From Sepiola atlantica (Eukaryota > Mollusca > Cephalopoda > Sepiida > Sepiolidae): a stretch of 64,000 nucleotides of DNA. The stretch lies in the NCBI GenBank assembly GCA_963556195.1, contig OY744551.1, positions 10,497,201 to 10,561,200 on the forward strand, in the 5' to 3' direction. Both the position numbers and the translations under genes were made by a program. The notes under the pieces were generated by a model, which saw only the letters and a list, made by a program, of their open reading frames with translations, was not told the origin of the DNA and did not search any database. Positions 54,390 to 64,000 of this stretch are shown here, one piece after another; within the stretch, counting starts at the first letter, position 1; the number at the start of each line of letters is the position of its first letter.

Positions 54390-55140
54390 TAAAAGGGAAG
54401 CACTAGATTAGGGTTAGGGGAAAGGGAAGCACTCAATAGAGGTTAGGGGAAAAGGGAAGCACTAGATATGTTGCATATTCTTCTGCTTGGACTCATTTTG
54501 TATAATATTTAGTACAACTGTGAACTGTTATAAAGGTAAAAGGGAAGCACTAGATTAGGGTTAGGGGAAAGGGAAGCACTCAATAGAGGTTAGGGGAAAA
54601 GGGAAGCACTCAATAGAGGTTAGGGGAAAAGGGAAGCACTAGATATGTTGCATATTCTTCTGCTTGGACTCATTTTGTATAATATTTAGTACAACTGTGA
54701 ACTGTTATAAAGGTAAAAGGGAAGCACTAGATTAGGGTTAGGGGAAAAGGGAAGCACTCAATAGAGGTTAGGGGGAAAAGGGAAGCACTAGATTAGGGTT
54801 AGGGGAAAAGGGAAGCACTCAATAGAGGTTAGGGGAAAAGGGAAGCACTAGATTAGGGTTAGGGGAAAAGGGAAGCACTCAATAGAGGTTAGGGTAAAAG
54901 GGAAGCACTAGATTAGGGTTAGGGGGAAAAGGGAAGCACTCAATAGAGGTTAGGGGAAAAGGGAAGCACTAGATTAGGGTTAGGGGAAAAGGGAAGCACT
55001 CAATAGAGGTTAGGGTAAAAGGGAAGCACTAGATTAGGGTTAGGGGAAAAGGGAAGCACTCAATAGAGGTTAGGGGAAAAGGGAAGCACTAGATATGTTG
55101 CATATTCTTCTCCTGCTTGGACTCATTTTGTATAATATTT
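54390..55140 (+). repeat. TTAGGG-containing compound satellite
   Basis: A unit of about 60 bp alternates GGGAAGCACTAGATTAGGGT+TAGGGGAAAA with GGGAAGCACTCAATAGAGGT+TAGGGGAAAA. A longer spacer unit (GATATGTTGCATATTCTTCT and on) recurs at 54473, 54642 and 55093. An orphan unit at 55894-55936 shows that the array was interrupted by 55141-55890. Confidence 0.92.
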
Positions 55141-55890
55141 AGTCCCGGAAAGGGCCGTGGCAGTTCACATTTAATACTCGTCATTTTTAAAACATCATAA
55201 ATCATATAGTTCATATATTGTTTGCATACCTTTAGATTTCTCCCTCGCCGTGTAGAGGGTCGCCGTCTGGATGTCGTCTAGTGCATGAATTCTTTCTTCT
55301 TTCCTTCCTGCCATGAACCACGCCGTCCGTTGTCTGCAACAAAAGCTTCATGACGGAATCCGAAGACAAACAATCCTCTTAACTTTCAATTCTTTTTATT
55401 ACAAGCGTTAGTTATTTATCGGCTTGGAGACATTCACTACGTCGAGAGAGAGAGAGCAAATCACTACTTTATTGTAGTTACTTATCAAATAAGTCTTAAC
55501 CATTCATGGAGGGGGGAAAGGATATCTCTCACCTGTATTTTCTTAGGGAAATATTTCCCTTATCTGTTGTAGTTTACATGGTAACAATCACGTCTCATCG
55601 GTTCGCCTCCAAAACCCAGACTGGCTAAAACTCGCTTTTCACGAAGAACGGGTGACGTCACGGATCCCTCTGTTTCCCACGCAAAGGCCTGTGACGTCAC
55701 AGAGCCTCTCGCAGGTGCACACTGACCCTTGATCTGGCGTCTCGTCACACGGTGAACTTGTCACGTCTGTGGTTTCTGACTGTGAGAACAGACCCTATTC
55801 TGCACTCGACTGCCGGTCCACCCCGTGTTAATTCGCGCAAGTCAAACCAACGATTTCCAACAGATACGTCCATTCCCATAGGGCCATTAT
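55141..55890 (+). mobile_element. Inserted repeat R5, copy 1
   Basis: About 750 bp that break the satellite, starting CCCGGAAAGGGCCGTGGCAG. The first about 410 bp match 63600-64000 in the same orientation (GGCCGTGGCAGTTC, AACCACGCCGTCCGTTGTCTG, TCGGCTTGGAGA). The distal half holds two TGACGTCA sites (55653-55660, 55691-55698). It lacks TG..CA ends, so LTR status is not shown. Confidence 0.65.
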
Positions 55891-55964
55891 CCAACAGATA
55901 GAGGTTAGGGGAAAAGGGAAGCACTCGATAGAGGTAAATTACAGAAGCTTAAAGTTGATGGATT

Positions 55965-56150
55965 AGGTCTTGAAAGTGGTTGAGAGAATAATTGAACAGC
56001 AAATAAGAAGTCGGTTTGGTTTTATGCCTGGGCAAAGTATCACTAATCCTATTTGTATCTTGAGACAAATGTAGGGATCTTGGTAACAAGAACCTATATT
56101 TTGCGTTTGTGGATTCGGTGAAAGTTTTTTAACAGTGCCAAGAGATGTTT
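55965..56150 (+). mobile_element. RTE-like LINE RT scrap
   Basis: Frames give RSRFGFMPGQSITNPICILR and, after a shift, KNLYFAFVDSVKVF then VPRDV: the 'GFMPGR.T.DAIF..RQ' and 'FVD.EKAFD.VPRDV' RT motifs of RTE-like LINEs, with Asp lost from the AFD position. It stops at about 56148, where a different LINE begins. Confidence 0.75.
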
Positions 56151-57547
56151 CCCTTCTTGTTAAAGAGTCTTCTGTTGTCTTTAAAAATTCTGGTGATCGG
56201 TGTGACTCAACTACGTATCGTCTTTTCTCTGTTATTAGCAAAGTTTTTGAAAAGTTGGTCAATGACAAGCTGGTCCGTTTTCTGGTAAGACTGGGCCTCT
56301 TTAATGATGTTCAGTATGGCTTTCGTGGTTTTCGTTCAACTGTTGATCTTTCAACTGTTGTAACTGAGCTGATCTGTAGGTTTAGGGATAATTCGAGAGA
56401 GGGTAGGACCATTACACTTGAGATTTTGAAGGCGTTCAAGAGGGTGTGGCATTCTGGTCTTCTACACAAACTTCAGGGTTATGGTATTGATGGTAAAGTT
56501 CTTGACATTATTAGGTTTTTTCTTTCTGATTAAAGTTTGCGATTAATTCTGGATGGTGTTTCCTCATTCTCTTTTCCTATCAATGTTGGTGTTCCTCAGG
56601 GCCCTATTCTAGGCTCAACACTGTTTCTTCTCGATATAAATGATCTTGCAGGGAATATTATTCAGAAAATTAACATCTATGCTGATGATACCACTCTCTA
56701 TTCTGATGTTGCTTCTCGCCCATCTCCTACGGATCAGTTGAAATATGCAGCTGATCTAGAAATTGGTCTGGATTAAGTTGTGGATTGGGATACAAAATGG
56801 CTTGTTTCGTTTAATTCTGTTAGGACTCAGCCCGTGTCTTTCAATCGTAGGCGTGTCCCTTTTCTTCCTAAGACTCTTATAGATGGCTCTGCTAGAGGAG
56901 AAATCTAATTTGAAACTTCTTGGTCTTTCTTGGAGTTCACACATTAGATCCATTGCTCTTTCTGCTTCTCGTAAAATCGGTTCTCTCTATCGCTCCAAAC
57001 ACTTTCTCACACCTGAGGCTATTCGCTATCTTTACAAATCTACTATCAAACCATGTATGGAGTACTGTTGTCATATCTGGGCGAATGAATCTCTGTCCCA
57101 TTTGAAAGTTCATGATAAGGTGCAGAAACGTATCTGTAATTTGATTCCCGTCCCCCCCACCCTTTCTTCTTCTCTACACCCTCTCTCTCACAGACACAAT
57201 GTTGCTAGTCTCAGTCTTTTCTATAAATACTATTATGGCACACGTTCTTCATAATTGTCTTATCTATTTTCTGCTTCTTTTGTTCCAGCACGTTTGACTC
57301 ATTGGTCTAGTGGTCTTCATAAATTCGCTGTTTTGATACTTCATTGTAATACAGCTTCTTACAAAGAGCTGCAAGCCTGTGGAACTCTCTTCCTGCTGAC
57401 TGTTTTCCTCCTACCTATAGCCTTGGTCTTTTTCAAGACTAAGGCCAATAGGCATCTGTCTTTGCGACAATCATGTTTCGTTCTTTTTAGTTTCTTACAT
57501 CAAGTGGCTTCATGCCTTGTCTGGAGCGATTTCCATTAAAAAAAATT
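56145..57547 (+). pseudogene. CR1/Jockey-like LINE pol pseudogene, RT to 3' end
   Basis: It gives the longest RT reading in the window: YRLFSVISKVFEKLVNDKLV (domain 1), QYGFRGFRSTVDL (domain 2), LEILKAFKRVWHSGLLHKLQ (motif A, where the usual LDISKAFD has lost both Asp), VPQGPILGSTLFLLDINDL (motif B), YADDTTLYS (motif C, intact), then PCMEYCCHIWAN and RHNVASLSLFYKYYYG. In-frame stops at 56531 and 56774, plus frameshifts near 56780-56890 and 57255, kill it. The 3' end CTTCATGCCTTGTCTGGAGC then CATTAAAAAAAA at 57537-57547 is the same terminal block found in reverse at 21355 and 58715. It defines the 3' end of the minus-strand LINE fragments. Confidence 0.85.
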
Positions 57548-57744
57548 ACTGCGTGCACAGCTTCAATTCTTTTCTTGTGAAGCTGGTGGCCAATTTGCAT
57601 CATCAGCAGGCACGAACACATGCGCAAAAACAACGCTGAATCATTTGTAGGTCTTATGTATTCCCATATATATGCCCAACTTTTCATGCTCTTTTTTAGA
57701 TTGGCACAACCAATCTAAGTGTCACTCACCTAATAATTTTATGT

Positions 57745-58115
57745 GTCACGCCTTTTGGTCGAGATCAAAGTGTAGTATCTGTTCCGATGGATACTGCACC
57801 CCATAGACTGGTATTGTCTTGGCCTTCGGGGCTTGATTTACGCCGGTCTATGGGATTGTCCTGTGCAGTTCTAGGAGGTCCACCCTCCCAGGCTTTGCCT
57901 CCCCTCTTTGGGGAGGAGTAAGTTAATTGCTTACTGTCTGAGGCGCCCCTACCGGGGAATGCCGACGGGGCTGCCCAGGCAATTTTTGATGGTCAGAGTG
58001 CTCACCTCTCGAGCGCTGGCTTTTCAACCCCCACTTTCCGACCCGACCTTGGGTCACATCTTACTTGTGGGAGTAGGATAAAAACTGGCCTTGTGCCTAA
58101 CTCCTTAATAGTGTT
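57745..58115 (+). mobile_element. U2 snRNA-headed SINE, best copy
   Basis: The head GCCTTTTGGTCGAGATCAAA then GTGTAGTATCTGTTC (57750-57784) follows the 5' part of U2 snRNA, including the GUAGUA branch-point recognition bases. An internal GC-rich palindromic segment GGAGGTCCACCCTCC and CCTCCCCTCTTTGGGGAGGA lies at 57868-57918; then GGAATGCCGACGGGGCTGCC, and tRNA-like GGTCAGAGTGCTCACC with a B-box-like TTTTCAACCCCCAC. It ends GGCCTTGTGCCTAACTCC. The sister copy at 19016-19396 (minus) is nearly identical. Confidence 0.85.
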
Positions 58116-58714
58116 CATCTTTTCCTTCTTTTCACGAATGACAATTTCAGCTTCCTTTTTAGATTTTCTTCAATTGGCCCTTTCAAATGTGGATCACTTT
58201 AAAAACTGGTGTCGTATTAGACCTGGTCGAGCTATTCCGGCTTCCTTTACAGGGAATATCAAATACACAGTTGGTCACCAGCCGCATATATATCTCGGTC
58301 AATGGAAGATGACATACAACGCCTAGCATTCCCAAATGGTCACCCATCTCGTACTGGCCAGGCTCCACATCGCTTAACTTTGGTAATCTGGCGGGGGGGG
58401 GGGGTTGCCTGTGAGTCAGCGCGATTATGCCATACTTTTTTTTTTGGGGGGGGGGGGGGGGGAGAACGTTCGCCTCCTAAACAAACAATGTAATCTTTAT
58501 TTGGTAATTATAGAAATAAATCTATTTCGATTCCAAAAGGAATAATTCCTTTTATCTCTTGCAGATAAAATCATTCAGGATTTACAGCTTTTTAGGACGC
58601 TATGATTTGTATGTAAACCAAATCGATTATTTCAGGGATTCTTCTAACTTTTAGCAGTTCACTTTCATTACGCAGCATTCGGCTGTTTTTTTGTTAACTT
58701 TTATTTTTTAAATT
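58116..58714. other. Intergenic, G-runs, nothing recognised
   Basis: G-runs at 58393-58404 and a T10-G17 tract at 58436-58462. No gene is seen. Confidence 0.55.
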
Positions 58715-58800
58715 TTTATGGAAATCGCTCCAGACAAAGCATGAAGCCACTTGATGTAAGGAGCTAACAAAAAACGAAAGAATTACAAAAGGATTAATAA
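58715..58800 (-). mobile_element. LINE 3' terminal block (minus)
   Basis: ATGGAAATCGCTCCAGACAA then GCATGAAGCCACTTGATGTA is the exact reverse of the LINE end at 57495-57540. Confidence 0.8.
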
Positions 58801-60590
58801 AAATAACTGAGATACAAGGTGGCACATACGTACGTACACACGGATAATACAAAATCATGCCTAACCTTTCTGGATCTCTGGGTTGCCTTGACTAATGATG
58901 CTGAAATTCTACACACTTATAGAACCTATCAAATAAAAATTTTGTGCAAAGTTTTAACTAATTTGGTTTATTGGTTTTTGAGTTATGATTGATCAAAGAA
59001 ATGAGATTTCCAGCATAGGTCATTCGTGAAGTCTATTAAGGGATAGAGCGCTCTCGCGCCTCTCTTGATTAAACGTACATTTTAAAGATCATATTACAGA
59101 AAAATTGAATCCACAAGAATGCCTTTCAGTTTCTTTATAAGTTTTGTGGCCTTGAAGGGCCGGTAATAATCAAGACAAACACAGTTGTATAATTAACAAA
59201 AATGTATTAACAAAAATATGTTACAAAGTATGCGTTCGATTCTGTGGCCATAACTGCTATCAATAACTGCCGCGACGCTTAGTCATAACTGTATTTATTG
59301 TGTCTGGGTAAGTCCATTTATTCCTGAAATAGGTGGATCAACTTACACCATAACAAAAACAGGTTCTCCTTTTCTATGTATTATTTGGTGCAAGTCATTT
59401 TTTCATACTCTAATATTTTACAATTCTTTGGTATTCCTCATGTATTAACATATTGAAAATTTAGGAAACAACTTATGGGCATTAGCAGCAGCAGCGAATG
59501 TTGTTTTTTAACTATCGACTCTCGTGTAGACAAAATCCCGAATCAGTAGTTTCTTTCAACCAGCCACAGATGCGAAAATATTCACTTCCGAATTTTGTGT
59601 GTTATATAAAAACCCAAGCACACGTCTTTCTTTCACTTTTCTGCAGTTTTTTGCTCTTAGACTCAACACGCATGCATACGTCACAATCAACCTTAGGTTT
59701 TTAGGCCATGACAGATGAAACAAGAACTACTAAACATAGCAATCACTTATACACACTGCTAATCGAACTCATGTTACACTTTCTCACTTACAAAACAGAG
59801 GCAAGAAAATATACACACAACTTATCGAACTCGCATACACACAAGTTCATACACACACTCTTTAATTGAAAAAACAGAGGCAAGCTAATATGCACACACA
59901 TCTACAATACCCATCTCATTTATACACACTGTCGCACACAAACTGACACAGCACCATCTACTCAAATTCTCCTTATTGACAAAACAACTCTTCCTTTCAC
60001 CTAGAACGCTCTTGGGACACTCTGAGCTCTCATTCAGTACACACTCTTCATTTTTCGTTGTCTTAACAAGTTGTTAATAAAAATTATTTTTGTATAGACA
60101 GACTTTATCATTCTTTCTTTTGATATTGGCTTTCTGTTGACAACATCCAATAATTTTTTACTTTTTTTTTTTACTTTTGGGTCACTGCTTATCAAGGCCA
60201 AGAGTCACTCGAGGATAATGAGACGCAAAGATTCTCACCCGAAAGATGAGGAACAATCAATTGTATGAACTAAGTGTGACCAATGTTTGTTGACATTGGA
60301 TTTTTAATCTGCAGAGAATCAATCCTGCAGTAATGTGTTCCACAGACGGGAAGTTCTTGCAAAGAAGTTCTGTCCATGGACTCTATTTCCGTTGTGGTAG
60401 AGGGACGAGTTCTTGCTTTGAATCGCTACAAGAAGGAACCACAGATTCCTCAAGTATCGTCTTCGTCTTTTTTTTTTTTTCGAAAAATGATTATTTCTTC
60501 TTCACGTTTCAGCAAATCATTTGGGCAATGACGTAGTATAGTTAACAGTGCAAAAATTGGAAAATATATATATATACAACAAAATAATTG
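58801..60590. other. Intergenic, no supported gene
   Basis: AT-rich, with CA-rich runs (59740-59950). 60198-60220 holds the inverted LINE tail block CCAAGAGTCACTCGAGGATAA. Open frames are under 70 codons and domain-free. Confidence 0.55.
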
Positions 60591-60594
60591 TTAC

Positions 60595-61417
60595 TGTCGG
60601 GGTTCAACACATCGCGACGTGTGTTTACTTTTGGAAAAGACGCCATCTTGAAAAAACAACGTAGCAACAGCAGCAGCAAAGATACAAACAGCCCTTCTCA
60701 GGGCTACTAATGCGATTTACTCTCTTTGCTACCTGCCTGAAGTCAACACTTGCCTCAGCCTGCATCTCCAGTTCCTGCTCCAGCTCCTCTCCTGCAACAG
60801 CACCCTGTAGTCCTGACTCCTGCACCAGCACTCTCCTGCTCCAACTGCACCAGCACCCTGCAGTCCCGACTTCTGCACCAGCACTGCAGCTCTGACTCCT
60901 GCACCAGTGGCTCCAACTCCTTTCCGTTTTTTAAACAGCCCTTATCGGGGCTACTCAGACAACTACTGCGAGATTCTTTCCTTTTTTTTGCCAGCCAGCA
61001 ATAGCAAGGGTACCTTGTCAACATCCATCGACAGCTACCCAGCCTTTTCTCTCCAACGACTCCACTCCTTGTCGTCACCAGAGATGCCACTGCCGTCTTT
61101 CCAGGTTTCTCCTGTTTCAGTGACGTCATTCATCTTTCCAGCCTTTTCTCTCCAACGACTCCACTCCTTGTCGTCCAGTTTGCTGTCACCAGAGACGCCA
61201 CTCCCGTTTTTCCAGTCTCTCCTGTTCCAGTGACGTCATCTCAATTCCCATCACTTCTTGTTATTACCATTTTTTTATGGTAAATAAACATACTCATTTT
61301 TTAACTGTTCACCTGTGTTTGTCGTCTCTTCTTTGTCATTGCTGTTAAACATATTCTTGCCTGTGTCTCTTTTCTTAGTTGTGAGGCCGATCAACCCCAA
61401 CGGTCGGTCCCCCAACA
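60595..61417 (+). mobile_element. Solo LTR with 4-bp target duplication
   Basis: It starts TGTCGGGGTTCAACAC and ends GGTCCCCCAACA: TG..CA ends with short inverted TGTYGGGG. TTAC lies directly before (60591-60594) and directly after (61418-61421), a 4-bp target-site duplication. Inside: a direct duplication (CCTTTTCTCTCCAACGACTC at 61041 and 61142), two TGACGTCA sites (61119-61126, 61231-61238), and AATAAA at 61283-61288 near the 3' side, as expected for an R/U5 poly(A) signal. No internal gag/pol follows, so it is a solo LTR of Gypsy or BEL type. Its Pro/Ser-rich open frames are not genes. Confidence 0.8.
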
Positions 61418-61421
61418 TTAC

Positions 61422-62085
61422 CAAGTCTGAAATAAGTGACCACTTGAAAAAAAAAACGACCGCCATTTTTGATTGACAGCTAAGTGAAAGTAACGGAGCA
61501 AATTTTGAAATAAAAAAACAAACAAACTTTAAAACAGTTTCAGAAGATCAAAACTATGCAGGTAGGTGGAAAAAGTATATTTTATTGCGTTTGGTAACAG
61601 TTATCTGTTGTATATTTCCCTATTTTTTGTGCTGTTAACTATATTACATCATTGCCATCATTTGTTTTATGCCTGACGGGCTTTGAGCTCTGTTTGCAAA
61701 CAAATTACTTTAACTCTCGGGTAACGCCGGGCAGGGACAGCTAGTATATTTATGTGGAGGCGGAAAGAGTTAAATGTCTACAATTTGTCGTTCCTTATTT
61801 TTCTGTCTGGGGATAAATACAAACACGCTCGTGCGTAAATGTTGCGTGTGCGTCCTTTTCTTATACCTCACCCCCCCCCCCCCGACCCGATCAGTTTGCA
61901 CATATATGAGAGGAATTGTGGTCCGTCCTCCCACTCCGCTGTCGGTCTTCTACTCTTAATCCTAAACCTCCTCCCACTTCTACCACAAAATGCAGAGGTC
62001 AACAAGTGCGTTTCGTAGTCGCAAAATGACATGAAATTCTGCTTTGCTTAACAAAATCAATTTCATCTTTTCTTACACTTTTTAT
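61422..62085. other. Intergenic; CTAG-ending element end at about 61744
   Basis: The block CTCGGGTAACGCCGGGCAGG then GACAGCTAG|T at 61714-61745 looks like the end of a dispersed element, but no start is recognised. C-run at 61870-61883. Confidence 0.4.
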
Positions 62086-62515
62086 CTCCCACGCTCTCTA
62101 TCCACCCCTCTCTCTCTCTCTCTCTTTCATTCTTTCTTTCCCCCCCTCTCTCTTTCTCTCTCCAAACTCTTTACCCCCTCGCTATCTCCCCCCTCTCTCT
62201 CTCTCTCTCTCTCTCTTAATCTATCTCCTATTCTTACACTTTAATTTTCGATGTGCTCTATTCCCCACTCTCTTTCTTTTCTCTCCTTTCTCTCTATTCT
62301 CTCTCTTTCTCCCTCTTTCTCTCTTACTCTTTCTCTCCCCCCCCCTCTCTCTCTCTCTCTCTATTTCTTTCTTTGATGCTTTCACTTCACAAAATCAATT
62401 TCATCGTAATCACGTTCTTCGCTTCCCGTTTTCTTTCTCTCTTTCTATCTGACTGTCTTTCATTCTCTCGCCCCCCCCTCTATCTCTCTCCTTCTCTCTT
62501 TGTTATACTCTCTAT

Positions 62516-62561
<46 letters not shown>

Positions 62562-62619
62562 CTTATAAACCATTATATTCCCCCTCTCTATTTCTCATTC
62601 TGCACCTTTTCTTTCATTG

Positions 62620-62655
<36 letters not shown>

Positions 62656-62820
62656 GCCGCTTCCCATTTCTTCTCGTTTCTCTATCATTTCATTATTCTT
62701 CCTTTTCTTTCCCTCCTTCCCCCTCCTCCTTTTTATTTCCTTCCTTCTTTTTCTTTTCCTTTTCTTCTTCTGCTTCCCCTTTTCCATCTCTCCATCTTTC
62801 TTCTTCTTTTCACCCCTCCC
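62086..62820 (+). repeat. CT-rich low-complexity block
   Basis: (CT)n and TTTC/CCCT mixtures over about 730 bp, interrupted by a repeated unit CACAAAATCAATTTCAT (62048 and 62388). Long Ser/Leu/Phe frames on plus and Arg/Glu/Lys frames on minus are artefacts of composition. Confidence 0.93.
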
Positions 62821-63590
62821 CCGTTCCATCATGTGACTAGCAACAACAGCAATCATCTCACAAGAACCCCCCCTCCGCGCCCCCCCCCAAAAAAGCGCTA
62901 AAAGATTCCAACCTTGGTAGATCAATAGATCGGATGAAAAGAATACCGGTTCAAATGTACTATAGGGACTGTTAACATATCTCACCCATTTCGCTTTGGT
63001 TTTCGTCCAAACTTTAGATAAAATTGATTGTTGGTCTTAAATTACATTTCTTATCCTGAAATAAAATTCTACTTTGATTTTTAACGTATCAAAGTTTGAA
63101 TTGTTATTCCAATTTTTTTTTCGTAATAATTTTTTTGCAATTGCTATCATTACATTATCGACGAGCGTGTTTTTGGAAATCTTTAAATGGTTCAAGTGCT
63201 GCTAACGTTTCTTACACGAGAAGTTGTAAGCAAGTTCTCATCCATCTACGCTGTCTTACACTTCTTAAACACAGTCTGATTATCATCTCTCAACCTACCA
63301 GTACTACCAGTAATTCCAATGCACTTCTTGTGTACTCAATGCTTACAAGTACCATAAAAAATTCAATTGCACCAGATTCCCTTTTCACAAACTGAGCAGG
63401 GGAACTTTCCTCTTTTGGAGAGAAGGCCAAAAGCCACCCGAGGATAAAGGTTAATGCAACAAATGGATTGTTAGTTGAATGATGAAGAATAGTATGAGAG
63501 GATTGGAAATGATGAATGGAATTAACAAAGTTTGATAACTTATGGGAACGGTTAATGACAAGTATTTGTTACCATTGAATTTGTGTTGCA
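62821..63590. other. Intergenic, nothing recognised
   Basis: C-run at 62868-62888; LINE tail block AGGCCAAAAGCCACCCGAGG at 63424. No supported gene. Confidence 0.5.
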
Positions 63591-63596
63591 TACCGT

Positions 63597-64000
63597 CCCG
63601 GAACGGGCCGTGGCAGTTCTCGTTTTTGTATACCCGTCCCGGAATGGGCCGTGGCAGTTCTCGTTTTGTATACCTTTTAATTTCTCGTACCTTTAATTTT
63701 TTCCTCGCGGAGGGGTGCCGTCTCGATGTTGTCTAGTGGTTGAATTCTTTCTTCTTTCTTTCTGCCGTGAACCACGCCGTCCGTTGTCTGCAACAAAACC
63801 TTTATAACACAAAATTCATGAGGCAACAATCTTTTAAACTTTCAATTCTGTTTTATTTTATTTCAGGCGTTAGATTTCCGTCGGCTTGGAGATATTCACT
63901 AACGTCGAGGGCGAGACCAAATTACTGCTTTATCGTAGTTACTTCCTAATTAAGTCCTTAGCCATTCGAGGAGGGGGGGGAGGAAGAGATCCCACGCCTG
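63597..64000 (+). mobile_element. Repeat R5, copy 2 (runs off the window)
   Basis: Same-strand match to 55141-55550. Its first about 45 bp are duplicated in tandem (CCCGGAACGGGCCGTGGCAG at 63597 and CCCGGAATGGGCCGTGGCAG at 63640). The copies lie about 8.46 kb apart. The DNA between holds no LTR-element genes, so two independent insertions are more likely than one retrotransposon. Confidence 0.65.

Noticed and set aside
60625..61233. Pro/Ser-rich small proteins
   Set aside because: They lie inside the solo LTR and have no domain; LTR promoter and untranslated DNA.
62044..62985. Ser/Leu-rich plus frame and Arg/Glu/Lys-rich minus frame
   Set aside because: CT-rich low-complexity DNA; no codon structure or splice sites.
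55141..64000. Complete LTR retrotransposon bounded by the two R5 copies
   Set aside because: No gag, protease, RT or integrase of the LTR type lies between, and the repeats lack TG..CA ends; the interior is LINE, SINE and solo LTR DNA.

Overview
The window is AT-rich, intron-dominated animal DNA. It carries one protein-coding gene on the + strand, cut off at its 5' side. Eight exons (3040-3162, 6731-6913, 10543-10665, 13667-13825, 17877-18020, 26453-26525, 39666-39713, 51486-51831) join with matching splice phases into the last 398 residues of a single-pass membrane protein: two fibronectin type III (FN3) domains, a transmembrane helix and a 172-residue cytoplasmic tail ending in SDTFV. The FN3 domains resemble the fourth and fifth FN3 domains of the L1CAM/neuroglian neural adhesion family. 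The tail lacks the FIGQY ankyrin-binding motif of that family and is instead very rich in Tyr, Asp and Glu. The Ig domains and the first FN3 domains should lie upstream of the window.

Nearly everything else is repeat-derived. The introns (3.0 to 13.1 kb) hold many decayed LINE fragments of at least three kinds: a CR1/Jockey-like family with many 3' ends, mostly on the minus strand; an RTE-like family ending in GAT repeats; and a family with a C-terminal restriction-like endonuclease. They also hold a broken mariner with a LINE inside it, a MITE with mariner-type ends present twice, Helitron-like non-autonomous elements, tRNA-like SINEs, a SINE family with a U2 snRNA-like head, and several dispersed repeats without coding capacity. 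There are more than a dozen tandem arrays with units of 16 to 168 bp, plus many (AT)n tracts, several of which border near-perfect palindromes.

Region by region: 1-3039 is upstream intron with repeats; 3040-18020 holds the FN3 and transmembrane exons with satellites between them; 18021-51485 has long introns around three cytoplasmic exons; 51486-about 54085 is the last exon with a probable 3' UTR. From 54390 to 64000 the DNA is intergenic and holds a TTAGGG-containing array interrupted by an inserted repeat, dead LINE reverse transcriptase remnants, a U2-headed SINE, a solo LTR with a 4-bp target duplication, and a CT-rich low-complexity block.

The organism is a metazoan. The L1-family gene, the TTAGGG-type arrays, the repeat density and the LINE mix suggest a lophotrochozoan such as a mollusc, possibly a cephalopod, but that is inference and not proven by the sequence. 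No bacterial operon, CRISPR, rRNA or functional tRNA gene was seen.
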